Assembly (NCBI GenBank): GCA_012729675.1 | Contig: JAAYCR010000058.1 | Span: forward strand, 1-64,000 | Direction of reading: 5' to 3' | DNA from: Phycisphaerae bacterium | Lineage (GTDB): Bacteria > Planctomycetota > Phycisphaerae > Sedimentisphaerales > Anaerohalosphaeraceae | DNA: 64,000 bases | Part shown: one piece after another, positions 18,001 through 25,132 of the stretch | Numbering within the stretch: the stretch's first letter is position 1 | Layout of the letters: every line of letters starts with the position of its first letter | Program-made: the position numbers and the translations under genes | Notes under the pieces: model-generated | Databases searched by the model: none | Told to the model about the DNA's origin: nothing | Seen by the model: only the letters and a program-made list of their open reading frames with translations

Positions 18001-19330
18001 CGGCAGCGTCACCAAGCGAGTTAACGGCGTGATCACCACGGCGACCAGCTTTGCACATGGAACCGTCGTCAGCCTGACCGCTGCGCCCAACACCGGCTAC
18101 ACCTTCGCCAATTGGTCCGGCAGTGCATCAGGCACGGCCAATCCCGTCAGTATCACGATGGACGGCAACAAGGCTGTCACCGCTAATTTTACACAGAATA
18201 CCTACACGCTGGCCATTACCGCTACTAACGGCAGTGTCACCAAGCGGGTCAACGGCGTGATTACTACAGCCACCAGCTTTGCCCACGGAACTATCGTCAG
18301 CCTGACGGCTGCCGCCAACACCGGCTACACCTTTGCCAACTGGTCCGGCAGCGCAACCGGCACGGCCAACCCCGTCAGCATCACAATGGACGCCAACAAG
18401 GCCGTAACTGCCAACTTTGCACAGGTTTCTCTCGATCTGAATCCCGTCGCCCAGTGGCTGTTTAACGAGCCTTATCAAGCGACCGCGATTGATCTTGTCA
18501 GCGGGCAACCTGCAAGCCTGATCAACGATCCTGAATGGGGTGAAGGCTGGGCGCAAGAGCACTTTGTTCGACTGGGCAGTGCACAGCAGGCCGTGCAGGT
18601 GCCGATGAGCGAGTGTCGCCCTCAGGCCGGAACAGTCGCCCTGTGGGTAATGCCTCAGGCCTCCAATGGCACCCAATACCTGTTCGGACATACCTTCAAC
18701 GGCGCCAACCGGATTGCCCTGTACACGGTGTTCACGGCCAACGGCAATGCCTTGACGCTGGGCATGGGCAATACGATCGCGCTGCATCAGAACATTGCCA
18801 TTCTGTCACCCGACGTCTTGTACCACATCGTGCTGACCTGGAACAACGGCAGCTATGCGGTCTATGTCGATGGCATCGAAGCCGCCGCCGGCAGCTATTC
18901 GGGCCTGAATGCCCTAAACACCTACGCAGATGTCGGCAACTACGGCAATGCTGCGACGCGAACGCTCGGTTTCCGCGGGCTGGTTGAAGAAGTGCAACTG
19001 CATTCACGGGCACTGGCTCCCAGTGAGGTGCAGGCGCTCTTTTTGACGCACAACGTCAAAGAAAACCGTCCGATCCAGTTCGTGGTCAACGGGACGGACG
19101 GCCTGGGCAACCCCATCAGCTACACCGCCTCAAATCTGCCCCAAGGCGCGACCTTTGACTTCGCCACACAGACCTTCTCATGGCGGCCTGCGTTGTACAA
19201 CACCGCCGGACGGTACGAAATATTCCTATCCGCACCCGGACAACCTACTGAAACCGTTACGATAGCCGTACAGGATGTGCAGCGCGCGGGCTGGTATGAG
19301 GCATTTTTGGCACACCTGGGGCTGAATTGA
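15041..19330 (+). CDS. Large secreted multidomain repeat protein
   Basis: This 1429-residue protein has an N-terminal signal peptide (WMMVLLISLAGLAAA). Residues about 25-525 form an unassigned domain rich in Trp, Gly and Tyr (IHRDIGIAALMLNLDY, ITHWGANGGHMGGRKWP). It may be an alpha-helical carbohydrate-active domain, but I cannot name a family. A putative-Ig/cadherin-like domain follows (NNAPVIAPISAKTV, about 527-612). Next come one InlB-B-type repeat, two Flg_new-type repeats (YTVTFNLDGKGTRTGGG) and four InlB-B-type repeats (YTLGITA.NGSVTKRVNG). A LamG-like domain (about 1140-1325) and a second Ig-like domain end the protein. There is no sorting tail. GAGG lies 7 bases before the ATG. It is probably a cell-surface or matrix protein that binds glycans. 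Confidence 0.88.
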   Translation: MRSYMSQKQWMMVLLISLAGLAAADVGPTWIEQWGIRWTFDKNISLNGAPNTYRYGQFVNGDYWVVGPVNITGISPEFRIGDGATEFEGWAVPDGWHINGSMINPRAMVSTQGYTYNSVYGSYNSALNVGIGVSGETPLAVPVGSSLVSTKSRSRTGPGGGQGGSDSDVKTAAVLTVLAEAPPADSFRPPYCGLVKTLYRADNLQRERLTSLTSVSGTPNIEDVAALFQKPWICHLGGWSGKYIFPVDSIPTNYGREIHRDIGIAALMLNLDYTEEQKEPLLINFVQRGIDLYGIVADGGITHWGANGGHMGGRKWPILFAGLMLDDAAMKGVGAKSGAYLYSAKPGGGNYGPGGGYGCPVPLNRPSDYIHFGEDDQTFHIAQLDVDLTDTSGPYGDVWRPDTRDAAFIPYPSSDIGVPEWGVGHALRPHVSNYHYSAAYRSVATLPFAGTALAALIMNAKTLWNHDAYFDYTDRHMTLTASGGEWSGKIGRTNSAFLTAMWDTYRADYGPIWPSKASAGTGNNAPVIAPISAKTVTAGQKLEFVVMATDADNDVLSYSASGLPLGSLFSIATKTFNWTPGSAQTGVFTVTFSVSDGKGGTATATVSITVNPPPDYILSISSANGSVTKRVNGVVTTATSFAHGTVVSLTAAPNTGYTFASWSGSVTSTNNPVSITMDGNRSVTANFTPIAVPTYTVTFNLDGKGTRTGGGALTQTIAHGGAAAAPTVTANTGWVFAGWDKAFNNITGNLTVNAVYTAQTYTVTFNLDGKGTRTGGGALTQTVAHGSAATAPTVVANTGWVFAGWDKAFNNITSNLTVNALYTQQTYTLGITAANGSVTKRVNGVVTTATSFAHGTVVSLTATANTGYTFANWSGSASGTANPVSITMDGNKAVTVNFTQNTYTLGITANNGSVTKRVNGVVTTATSFAHGTVVSLTAAPNTGYTFANWSGNATGTANPISITMDGNKAVTANFTQNTYTLGITATNGSVTKRVNGVITTATSFAHGTVVSLTAAPNTGYTFANWSGSASGTANPVSITMDGNKAVTANFTQNTYTLAITATNGSVTKRVNGVITTATSFAHGTIVSLTAAANTGYTFANWSGSATGTANPVSITMDANKAVTANFAQVSLDLNPVAQWLFNEPYQATAIDLVSGQPASLINDPEWGEGWAQEHFVRLGSAQQAVQVPMSECRPQAGTVALWVMPQASNGTQYLFGHTFNGANRIALYTVFTANGNALTLGMGNTIALHQNIAILSPDVLYHIVLTWNNGSYAVYVDGIEAAAGSYSGLNALNTYADVGNYGNAATRTLGFRGLVEEVQLHSRALAPSEVQALFLTHNVKENRPIQFVVNGTDGLGNPISYTASNLPQGATFDFATQTFSWRPALYNTAGRYEIFLSAPGQPTETVTIAVQDVQRAGWYEAFLAHLGLN
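17120..17515 (+). repeat. Two tandem 198-bp coding repeats
   Basis: Two direct copies of 66 codons start at 17120 and 17318. Each encodes a Flg_new / Listeria-Bacteroides-type unit with GGGALTQT, ANTGWVFAGWDKAFNNIT and NLTVNA. Identity between copies is high at DNA level. Confidence 0.85.
17516..18427 (+). repeat. Four tandem 228-bp coding repeats
   Basis: Direct copies start at 17516, 17744, 17972 and 18200, exactly 228 bases (76 codons) apart. Each encodes an InlB-B-type unit with NGSVTKRVNGV, TTATSFAHGT, NTGYTFANWSG and MDGNKAVT. A fifth, earlier unit starts near 16885. The near-identity suggests recent expansion and a tendency for copy-number change. Confidence 0.88.
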
Positions 19331-20090
19331 ATACGTTTCGGAACCACGGATAGGGGTAGTTTTTAGTTCGTAGTTCTTAGTTCTTACTGGAACCACGGAT
19401 TTCGCGGATTTACGCAGATTGTTTGACAGGGTTACTGGATTGTAACCATGAAGAACATGAAGCACACGAAGGTTTTGTTATGAAGTAAGAAAAACGAGGC
19501 GAGATCGCCCCTATACCGACAGGCCCGGTAGAACCTGCTCGAAACACATTTCTGTGCGGACTGACCGGATATGTCAGAGCGTCTTGCAGACGGTTTTTCT
19601 TTTTTTTGCCATTGATGCAAGTGGCGATATCAGAGGACAGAGGTTAGAGGTTAGAGGTTAGAAAATAGGAACCGCGGATTTCACGGATTTACGCAGATTG
19701 TTTGACGGGATTACTGGGATTGTAACCATGAAGAACATGAAGCACACGAAGGTTTTGTTATGAAGTAAGAAAAACGAGGCGAGAAAATAGGAACCACGGA
19801 TTTCACGGATGTACGCAGATTTACGCAGATTGTTGAGTAGTTTTGAGTGTTGAATTTTTAGTTTTGAGTTGATAAGCGGCGATCCGCTTCCAGCTTCCCG
19901 CGGCCATCGGATTGACGATGGACGAAGGGGGGATTTTGTATTGCCGATTTCCTGTTTCCGATTGTATATGTCTGACTTCTGGTTGCTGATTTCTGGCTTT
20001 TGGCCGCTGAGATTCAGGCCGGTTCGGCTGGATTAGCTCGCCAGTCTGAGGGAGACGGGCGTTTGTTGGGCATTATGATTGGTTTTTTTC
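19331..20090. repeat. Non-coding repeat cluster
   Basis: No gene is seen here. Two further copies of the 'ccacggatttcgcggatttacgcag ... accatgaagaacatgaagcacacgaagg' repeat lie at about 19390-19505 and 19668-19830. The left-edge terminator element recurs at 19546-19606, with a weaker hairpin. Simple AGGTTAG runs lie at 19640-19662, TTAGTT runs at 19358-19386 and 19846-19872, and the first copy of an 80-base direct repeat at about 19908-19982. Confidence 0.7.
19908..19982 (+). repeat. Direct repeat copy 1 flanking the small surface protein
   Basis: The stretch 'cggattgacgatggacgaagg...gattttgtattgccgatttcctgtttccgattgtatat' recurs at about 20951-21034 with few differences. The pair brackets the gene at 20266-20925 in the same orientation, about 1 kb apart. 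Confidence 0.7.
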
Positions 20091-20119
20091 TTGAATTGCA
20101 GCAGAAATTATGGTATAAT
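20091..20119 (+). promoter_or_regulatory. Sigma70-type promoter for the small PAPS-tail protein
   Basis: TTGAAT at 20091-20096 and TATAAT at 20114-20119 are 17 bases apart, with TGG before the -10 box (extended -10). The predicted leader is about 140 bases to the ATG at 20266, much like the leaders of the other two surface-protein genes here. Confidence 0.65.
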
Positions 20120-20265
20120 GATCTTTTATGCCCGCGAGAAAAAAAAGGGAGTGGAAGAGAGAAAATGGTGATTTTGGATAAAGGAACTATTTCTTTACAG
20201 AACTGGCAATGTGTCTGCTGGCAGCAGGTTTAGGGAGAGAAAACTTTTGCTTAAAGGATGGGAAA

Positions 20266-20925
20266 ATGAGAAATGAGAAAATCGCGATTGGTTTGGTAAT
20301 GATGTGTATATTGGCGGTTCCAGCCTACAGCAGTGTAACGATTTTGTGGGAACAATATCATTGTTCAGGAGAAACGCCGTGGGATTCACCGGAAACTGCT
20401 TATTGCATTACAGATTCAAGTCCCGTTTCCGGAGGTGATTTATACGCCGCAATATCTTCAGCATGGAAGCTTGGAGCATTGGCCGAAACGGGGTCGGATA
20501 ATGGGTGGGCAAGTGCGTCTTCAATGTTTGTTTTTACAGTTGATCAGCCCCAGTTAACATTAAAACTTGATGGCTATCTCTGGTCGCAAGCGTTTCCTGA
20601 TATGTGGGGAGGAATCTCTTATACGCTCACTGACGGTATAACTGAAGAAATCATTGGAAGTCAGAGCTGGAGTCTTTCATGGGAAGATGAAGATTTGGAA
20701 TATTGCAGTTGGTTTCGGAGCATCGAAGATACTATAACCTATAATCTCGTCATTGGTCATGAGTATAAACTCTTCCTTTTTACAAATGTAACCAACGCGG
20801 ATGGTACAATTGCTTATCTTGAGGCAACACTCCTCGCCGCACCTATTCCCGCTCCCAGTGCCGTCTTCTTGGCCGGTATTGGTATGAGCATGGTCGGCTG
20901 GCTGCGTCGGCGGCGAGTAGTGTAA
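20266..20925 (+). CDS. Secreted protein with PEP-CTERM-like sorting tail
   Basis: This 219-residue protein is read from the ATG at 20266, which has AGGATGGG just upstream. It has a signal peptide (KIAIGLVMMCILAVPAYS), a beta-rich middle of unknown family (SMFVFTVDQPQLTLKLDGYLW), and the tail IPAPSAVFLAGIGMSMVGWLRRRR. The tail has the PEP-CTERM plan of a short Pro motif, a transmembrane helix and an Arg cluster, with PAPS in place of PEP. Such proteins are handed to an exosortase and anchored or secreted together with exopolysaccharide. An EpsI-like protein is encoded convergently next door. The protein's own role is unknown. Confidence 0.88.
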   Translation: MRNEKIAIGLVMMCILAVPAYSSVTILWEQYHCSGETPWDSPETAYCITDSSPVSGGDLYAAISSAWKLGALAETGSDNGWASASSMFVFTVDQPQLTLKLDGYLWSQAFPDMWGGISYTLTDGITEEIIGSQSWSLSWEDEDLEYCSWFRSIEDTITYNLVIGHEYKLFLFTNVTNADGTIAYLEATLLAAPIPAPSAVFLAGIGMSMVGWLRRRRVV

Positions 20926-20950
20926 GTTCTGAGCATGCTGCTCCAGCGGC

Positions 20951-21034
20951 CAGCGGATTGACGATTGACGATGGACGAAGGGGGATTTTGTATTGCCGAT
21001 TTCCTGTTTCCGATTGTATATTTCTAACTTCTGA
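20951..21034 (+). repeat. Direct repeat copy 2 flanking the small surface protein
   Basis: This is a near-identical copy of the 19908-19982 element ('gacgatggacgaagggggattttgtattgccgatttcc'). It fills the 126-base gap between the convergent surface-protein gene and the epsI-like gene. Confidence 0.7.
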
Positions 21035-21051
21035 CTTCGGGCTTCGGAATT

Positions 21052-21711
21052 TCAGGGCATATAAGTCATCATGGGGTCGGCGACGTCTTTGGCCAAGGCA
21101 AGGATGGCCTGCTCGGAAGCGGAACTGATCTGGATCTGGGCAACATACTCTATACGACCGCTGCCATCCTTTCGAGGGCGTCGCCAGCTGAGGCCGGAAA
21201 ACTGGCCTTCATCGGTGGTTAACCGGCCGTTAAGCACATAGTAATTCAGCACAAAAACCTCCCTGTGTTCCTGGCCGGGCCAATAAAAGCGATGAATTAA
21301 GACCTGTATCTCTCGGCCGTTGGATGTACGCAGTGTTTCCGGGCGTGTGTAATCGTGTATCCAGCCGCTGCCGACGTAGCACACCTGTGGTCGATGGCCC
21401 AGCATCCGACGCGGTTCGGTGGTGTAGCCGATATACAGGGTCGCCGCTGTGCGCATTTGTTGGTTTGTGTAACTTCTGCTGATGTGGTCGTCCACACCCG
21501 CGACCTTGAGTACAGTATCGGAGATGGGGACATCACTGCCCTGCCACTGGCCCAACTCCATAGGGAAGTTTTTCAGAGGCACGGGAGGCATAAGCGGCGT
21601 TGCGGCAAGCAGGTTGTATTTTTCGGCCCAAAGGCGATAATATACCCCCGTGCCAGCCAGAATGGCCAGTCCCAGCAACCCGAACAGGATGATGCGAGGT
21701 GTTGACTTCAT
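21052..21711 (-). CDS. Exosortase-associated EpsI-like protein
   Basis: This 219-residue protein resembles the EpsI/DUF3485 family. It has one N-terminal membrane helix (IILFGLLGLAILAGTGVYY). The family core follows: PMELGQWQGSDVPI, then DDHISRSYTN, then YIGYTTEPRRMLGHRPQVCYVGSGW, where the GHRPQVCY..GW stretch is the conserved signature. The start is set at the ATG at 21711; an upstream in-frame TTG (21750) would overlap the terminator hairpin. EpsI usually sits beside or is fused to an exosortase, which is absent from this window. Here it stands alone, convergent to one PEP-CTERM-like gene and downstream of another. Confidence 0.85.
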   Translation of the reverse strand: MKSTPRIILFGLLGLAILAGTGVYYRLWAEKYNLLAATPLMPPVPLKNFPMELGQWQGSDVPISDTVLKVAGVDDHISRSYTNQQMRTAATLYIGYTTEPRRMLGHRPQVCYVGSGWIHDYTRPETLRTSNGREIQVLIHRFYWPGQEHREVFVLNYYVLNGRLTTDEGQFSGLSWRRPRKDGSGRIEYVAQIQISSASEQAILALAKDVADPMMTYMP

Positions 21712-21749
21712 CACTTCATTATAGACAGGATGAACAGAATTTTCAAACA

Positions 21750-21780
21750 AAAAGCCGCGGCATTTAGCGCCGCGGCTTTT
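21750..21780 (-). terminator. Rho-independent terminator of the PAPG-tail gene
   Basis: A perfect 12-bp stem (AAAAGCCGCGGC/GCCGCGGCTTTT) encloses a 7-base loop and is followed on the minus strand by more T. It lies 31 bases below the stop at 21811. Confidence 0.85.
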
Positions 21781-21810
21781 GATTGTGAAACAAAGTAACT
21801 TAACTCAGGG

Positions 21811-22395
21811 TTAGATGCTCTTGCGACGACGCAGCCAACCGACCAAGCTTGTACCGATACCGGCCAGCAGAATTGCACCGGGGGCGGGTACCATAACTAA
21901 TTGCGATTGGACATCATCACCTGCTTGTGTCCACGTATTCAACACTTTAACGTCCCAATATCGATCAATGTTGGCACCCGAAAGAAATGCGTACTGGTTC
22001 GTAATATCAGTCCAAGTCGCGGCCGGATTCTGTTCAGAATACCAAATCGCAGCTCCATAATTGGTCGCCGAGTTAAAGTCGGGCGAGCCAGCATTCACAT
22101 AAGCTGCATAAATCATTTTGGTTTCTTCGCGTAGAAGTGTTCCGCTGCCCAAGTACTCAACCGTGTCACTGATGGTGTAGTTATAAGGTGTATTGTAGGA
22201 TAACGTTGCATTATCCCACTCGACACACCACGTTCGAAATGTCTCGCCCGTTCCGAGATTTGCTTGGAATGGACCACTAGAGGACACTCCGGGTGTTACC
22301 GTGAAAACAACTGTACCCGTTGTAGGAATTGCCAGCACCGGGCTGGCGAGAATGGCCAACGCAGCCAATCCTAACAAAAGTTTTCTCGTGTTCAT
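21811..22395 (-). CDS. Secreted protein with PEP-CTERM-like sorting tail
   Basis: This 194-residue protein starts at the ATG at 22395, which has a perfect AAGGAG 8 bases upstream. The signal peptide is KLLLGLAALAILASPVLA. The middle matches no family I know for certain. It has GTGETFRTWCVEWDN and AIWYSEQNPAATWTDITNQYAFLS, a pattern seen in other small PEP-CTERM proteins with a lone Cys. The tail is VPAPGAILLAGIGTSLVGWLRRRKS, the PAPG variant of PEP-CTERM. A strong promoter lies about 140 bases upstream and a terminator directly downstream, so it is a single-gene unit. It is a likely exosortase substrate for surface or matrix display. Confidence 0.9.
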   Translation of the reverse strand: MNTRKLLLGLAALAILASPVLAIPTTGTVVFTVTPGVSSSGPFQANLGTGETFRTWCVEWDNATLSYNTPYNYTISDTVEYLGSGTLLREETKMIYAAYVNAGSPDFNSATNYGAAIWYSEQNPAATWTDITNQYAFLSGANIDRYWDVKVLNTWTQAGDDVQSQLVMVPAPGAILLAGIGTSLVGWLRRRKSI

Positions 22396-22534
22396 TGTAC
22401 TTCTCCTTTCGAAACAACTAAACATACTTAGAGTTTTCTGTACGAGGTTGAAACCCCCGCATTCAATCAGGTTTCTTCCCTCACGGTTTAATTACAAAAC
22501 ATTCATTGCAAAAGCGCATTCCCAATTGTTTCTC
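22396..22534 (-). other. Long 5' leader of the PAPG-tail gene
   Basis: This is about 130 bases of predicted untranslated leader between the promoter at 22535-22562 and the AAGGAG/ATG at 22395. I recognise no riboswitch class. The remaining upstream sequence (22563-22883) is AT-rich, with A/T runs, and no gene is seen in it. Confidence 0.4.
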
Positions 22535-22562
22535 ATTATAGCCAAGACAGAGACTATTGCAA
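22535..22562 (-). promoter_or_regulatory. Sigma70-type promoter of the PAPG-tail gene
   Basis: On the minus strand TTGCAA (22562-22557) and TATAAT (22540-22535) are 16 bases apart. Confidence 0.65.
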
Positions 22563-22883
22563 GGACGAATTTTGCATTTATTTCCACATCTTTTGTAAGT
22601 AATTTAAGAGTAGAGGCTTATAGAAATAAAAATTTTTTTATTTTTTTGATTTTATGGGACTGTTGATGGCTTGATTCGAAAATTTTCGGTGGTTTGACAC
22701 GCCCCCCCTTGGTTTTTTGGGACAACGCACTCAAATACACAAAATAATGGTATTAATATATATTAATTGCCCTTAATACTTGTCTGATTCGTCCACTCAG
22801 TTAAAATACACCCCTGATGCCGTTGGGTATTCTTTTCGATAGAAAGGCTCACCGACTGGACGGCCAAACAGTAGAAAAGCAAT

Positions 22884-23276
22884 CTACACGTTCAGCGGCC
22901 CGTCCCCGACGAGCGGGCGGATGCGATCCACCTGAAAATATACCAGGAACTTGTCCGAATCGTCCTCGGCCGGATAAATGCAGGGCTGTTTTTTGCGCAG
23001 CGCGGCCACAACCGTCTGGTTCTTCTCTTCGCGAAGCATGGTCAGATACAGCCGAACGCCCTTCTGGCCCGATCCGTCTTCGATGAACATATACGCCGCC
23101 TGCAAGTTGGCCCGCAGATTCCGGTGGCTGAGGCGTTCCTTCATCACAAATACGACTGTCTTGTCGTCCACGACATGCGGCTTGGCATAAATCGCCAGGT
23201 CCACCTCATGCCCGGGATCGCACGTCGCCAAAATCCCCGTCCCTGACACCTTATCAAAATACCCTGACATATCCAT
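22884..23276 (-). CDS. Pyridoxamine 5'-phosphate oxidase-like flavin-fold protein
   Basis: This 130-residue protein resembles the small PNPOx-like split-barrel family, which binds FMN or a related cofactor. It starts MDMSGYFDKVSGTGILAT, followed by VDLAIYAKPHVVDDKTVVFVM, RLSHRNLRANLQAAYMFIE and a C-terminal VYFQVDRIRPLVGDGP. The ATG at 23276 is chosen because GGAGAAACC lies 10 bases upstream; an upstream in-frame ATG (23321) has no such site. The substrate is unknown. It stands alone between the surface-protein cluster and tRNA-Tyr. Confidence 0.8.
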   Translation of the reverse strand: MDMSGYFDKVSGTGILATCDPGHEVDLAIYAKPHVVDDKTVVFVMKERLSHRNLRANLQAAYMFIEDGSGQKGVRLYLTMLREEKNQTVVAALRKKQPCIYPAEDDSDKFLVYFQVDRIRPLVGDGPLNV

Positions 23277-23571
23277 AAACTGGTTTCTCCACTGTGCTGC
23301 ATAGCCTGATATACCCGACACATCGAGGAGTTATGCGTCAAAAAGCATCACGTGTCAAGAGGAAAGGTAAAAATGCATCCTCACATCATCACCGCCTGAC
23401 CCGAAATGCGGGGGCGTCGTATGCGATGACGCACTGTTATTGTTCGCTTACGGCAGTAAATGTCTGGCCCTTGTCGATTTTTATGGATAACTGCCGTCAG
23501 GTTTGTGGCAATCACGGGACACGCTGGAAACATGGGTTTCTTTTCAGGGGATCAGTATCGCGGCGCATTAA
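23277..23571. other. Intergenic stretch without a recognisable gene
   Basis: I see no supported gene. A plus-strand frame from 23332 onward runs through the antisense of tRNA-Tyr and is therefore spurious, although GAGGAG happens to precede its ATG. Confidence 0.5.
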
Positions 23572-23608
23572 AAATCCTAAGCTGTTCATTTTCAACAGCT
23601 TAGGATTT
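23572..23608 (-). terminator. Rho-independent terminator of tRNA-Tyr
   Basis: A 15-bp perfect stem (AAATCCTAAGCTGTT/AACAGCTTAGGATTT) with a 7-base loop begins 4 bases past the tRNA 3' end. On the minus strand it is followed by TT. Confidence 0.85.
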
Positions 23609-23611
23609 ATG

Positions 23612-23694
23612 TGGGCCGGGCTGGATTCGAACCAGCGTAAGCTTCCGCTAATGGATTTACAGTCCATCCCCTTTAGCCACTCGGGCACCGACCC
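23612..23694 (-). tRNA. tRNA-Tyr (GTA anticodon)
   Basis: This 83-base class II tRNA has a 7-bp acceptor stem (GGGTCGG/CCGGCCC, discriminator A), an anticodon loop ACTGTAAAT with GTA, a long variable arm, and TTCGAATC in the T loop. CCA is not encoded. A strong terminator follows immediately, so it is transcribed as a single-tRNA unit. Confidence 0.95.
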
Positions 23695-23743
23695 GGAGAA
23701 GGCAATAGAATACCGAAGTCGCCGAAAAATGCAACCCTAAAAA

Positions 23744-25132
23744 TTACCATTTTCCTGTTTTTCGCACCTGCGGCTGCGGATAGGCCTTCAGACAGGCCTC
23801 GGTCTTTTCCAGCATCTCATCGGGCAGACTGTACGGCGTCAGCTTGCCGCTCATAAAGGCGTCGTAACCGGACAGGTCCATCAGCCCGTGTCCGCTGTAA
23901 TTGAACAGGATCGTCTTTTCCTTGCCTTCTTCTTTGGCTTTTTTGGCTTCCTGAATGGTTGCCGCGATGGCGTGGCTGGTCTCGGGCGCACAGATAAAGC
24001 CCTCGGTCTTGGCCCAGGTCAGCGCCGCCTCGTAGCACTCGATCTGATCAATCGCCCGCGGGGTGTGCAGCCCTTCGACCACGCACTGGCTGACCATCGG
24101 TGCGATCCCGTGATATCGCAGCCCTCCGGCGTGGATCGGCGGCGGCATAAAATCATGACCCAAGCTGTACATCGCCAATAGCGGCGTCATACAGGCCGTA
24201 TCGCCGTGGTCGTAGGCATACGGCGCCCGCGTCAATGTCGGACAGGCCGTCGGCTCGACCGGAATAATCTCGATGTTGGCCCCGTTGATCTTGTCGGCCG
24301 TGAACGGGAACGACAGCCCCGCAAAGTTACTGCCGCCGCCGGCGCAGCCAATGATGATATCCGGCAGCCCCTCGCCAATGCTCTTGAGCTGAGCCTTGGC
24401 CTCCAGCCCGATGATCGTCTGATGCAGCATGACGTGGTTGAGCACACTGCCCAGCGAATAGCGGGTTTTGCCCGTCGGATCGGTGACGGCCTGCTCAATC
24501 GCCTCGGAGATCGCTACCCCCAGACTCCCGGCGGTATCGGGGTACTTTTCGAGAATATCGCGTCCGGCCTTTGTTTCAGTGCTCGGGCTGGCCACGCAGT
24601 TGCCGCCCCAGACCTGCATCATCAGCTTGCGGAAGGGCTTCTGGTCAAAACTGATGCGTACCATAAATACCTTGCATTCCAGCCCGATCAGACGGCACGC
24701 AAACGCCAGTGCCGAACCCCACTGCCCTGCCCCGGTCTCGGTCGTCAGCCGCTCGATGCCGAACTGCTTATTGTACCACGCCTGCGGCACGGCCGTATTC
24801 GGCTTGTGGCTGCCGGCGGGACTGATGCTTTCGTCTTTGTAATAAATCTTGGCCGGAGTATCCAAAAAACGCTCCAGATACACCGCACGCCGCAGCGGCG
24901 CAGGCCGCCAGCGATATAAAATATCCAGAATCTCTTCGGGAATATCGATCCAGCGCTGCGTGCTGACCTCCTGTTCGATCAGGTTCATCGGAAACACCGG
25001 CGCCAACATCTCCGGCCTGATGGGGTTGCCGTCCGGCCCCAGCGGCGGCAGCGGCGGATTCGGCAGATCGGCATTCAGGTTATACCACTGACGGGGGATG
25101 TCTTTTTCATCCAGCAATATCTTACGATTCAT
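23744..25132 (-). CDS. trpB: Tryptophan synthase beta chain, TrpB2 type
   Basis: This 462-residue PLP enzyme condenses indole with serine. It is the TrpB2 form: about 60 residues longer than TrpB1, with an extended N-terminus (PRQWYNLNADLP) and the RPAPLRRAVYLE segment. The PLP lysine is K110 in SPAGSHKPNTA, and the phosphate loop CAGGGSNFAG is near residue 283. TrpB2 often occurs without an adjacent trpA and may salvage free indole. No other trp biosynthetic genes are in the window. Its start overlaps the stop of the TrpR-like gene by four bases (ATGA). Confidence 0.93.
   Translation of the reverse strand: MNRKILLDEKDIPRQWYNLNADLPNPPLPPLGPDGNPIRPEMLAPVFPMNLIEQEVSTQRWIDIPEEILDILYRWRPAPLRRAVYLERFLDTPAKIYYKDESISPAGSHKPNTAVPQAWYNKQFGIERLTTETGAGQWGSALAFACRLIGLECKVFMVRISFDQKPFRKLMMQVWGGNCVASPSTETKAGRDILEKYPDTAGSLGVAISEAIEQAVTDPTGKTRYSLGSVLNHVMLHQTIIGLEAKAQLKSIGEGLPDIIIGCAGGGSNFAGLSFPFTADKINGANIEIIPVEPTACPTLTRAPYAYDHGDTACMTPLLAMYSLGHDFMPPPIHAGGLRYHGIAPMVSQCVVEGLHTPRAIDQIECYEAALTWAKTEGFICAPETSHAIAATIQEAKKAKEEGKEKTILFNYSGHGLMDLSGYDAFMSGKLTPYSLPDEMLEKTEACLKAYPQPQVRKTGKW

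Noticed and set aside
16742-18058. Long minus-strand frame (438 codons) opposite the secreted repeat protein
   Set aside because: It mirrors the tandem repeats of the plus-strand gene, with low-complexity Gly/Arg/Ala content and no family features.
17516-18427. Regular spacing first considered as a CRISPR array
   Set aside because: The 228-base period is coding, units are contiguous without spacers, and they translate to InlB-B-type domains.
23332-23740. Plus-strand frame of over 130 codons with GAGGAG before its ATG
   Set aside because: It runs straight through the antisense strand of tRNA-Tyr and its terminator; the end (WAGLDSNQRK...) is a common artefact of translated tRNA.
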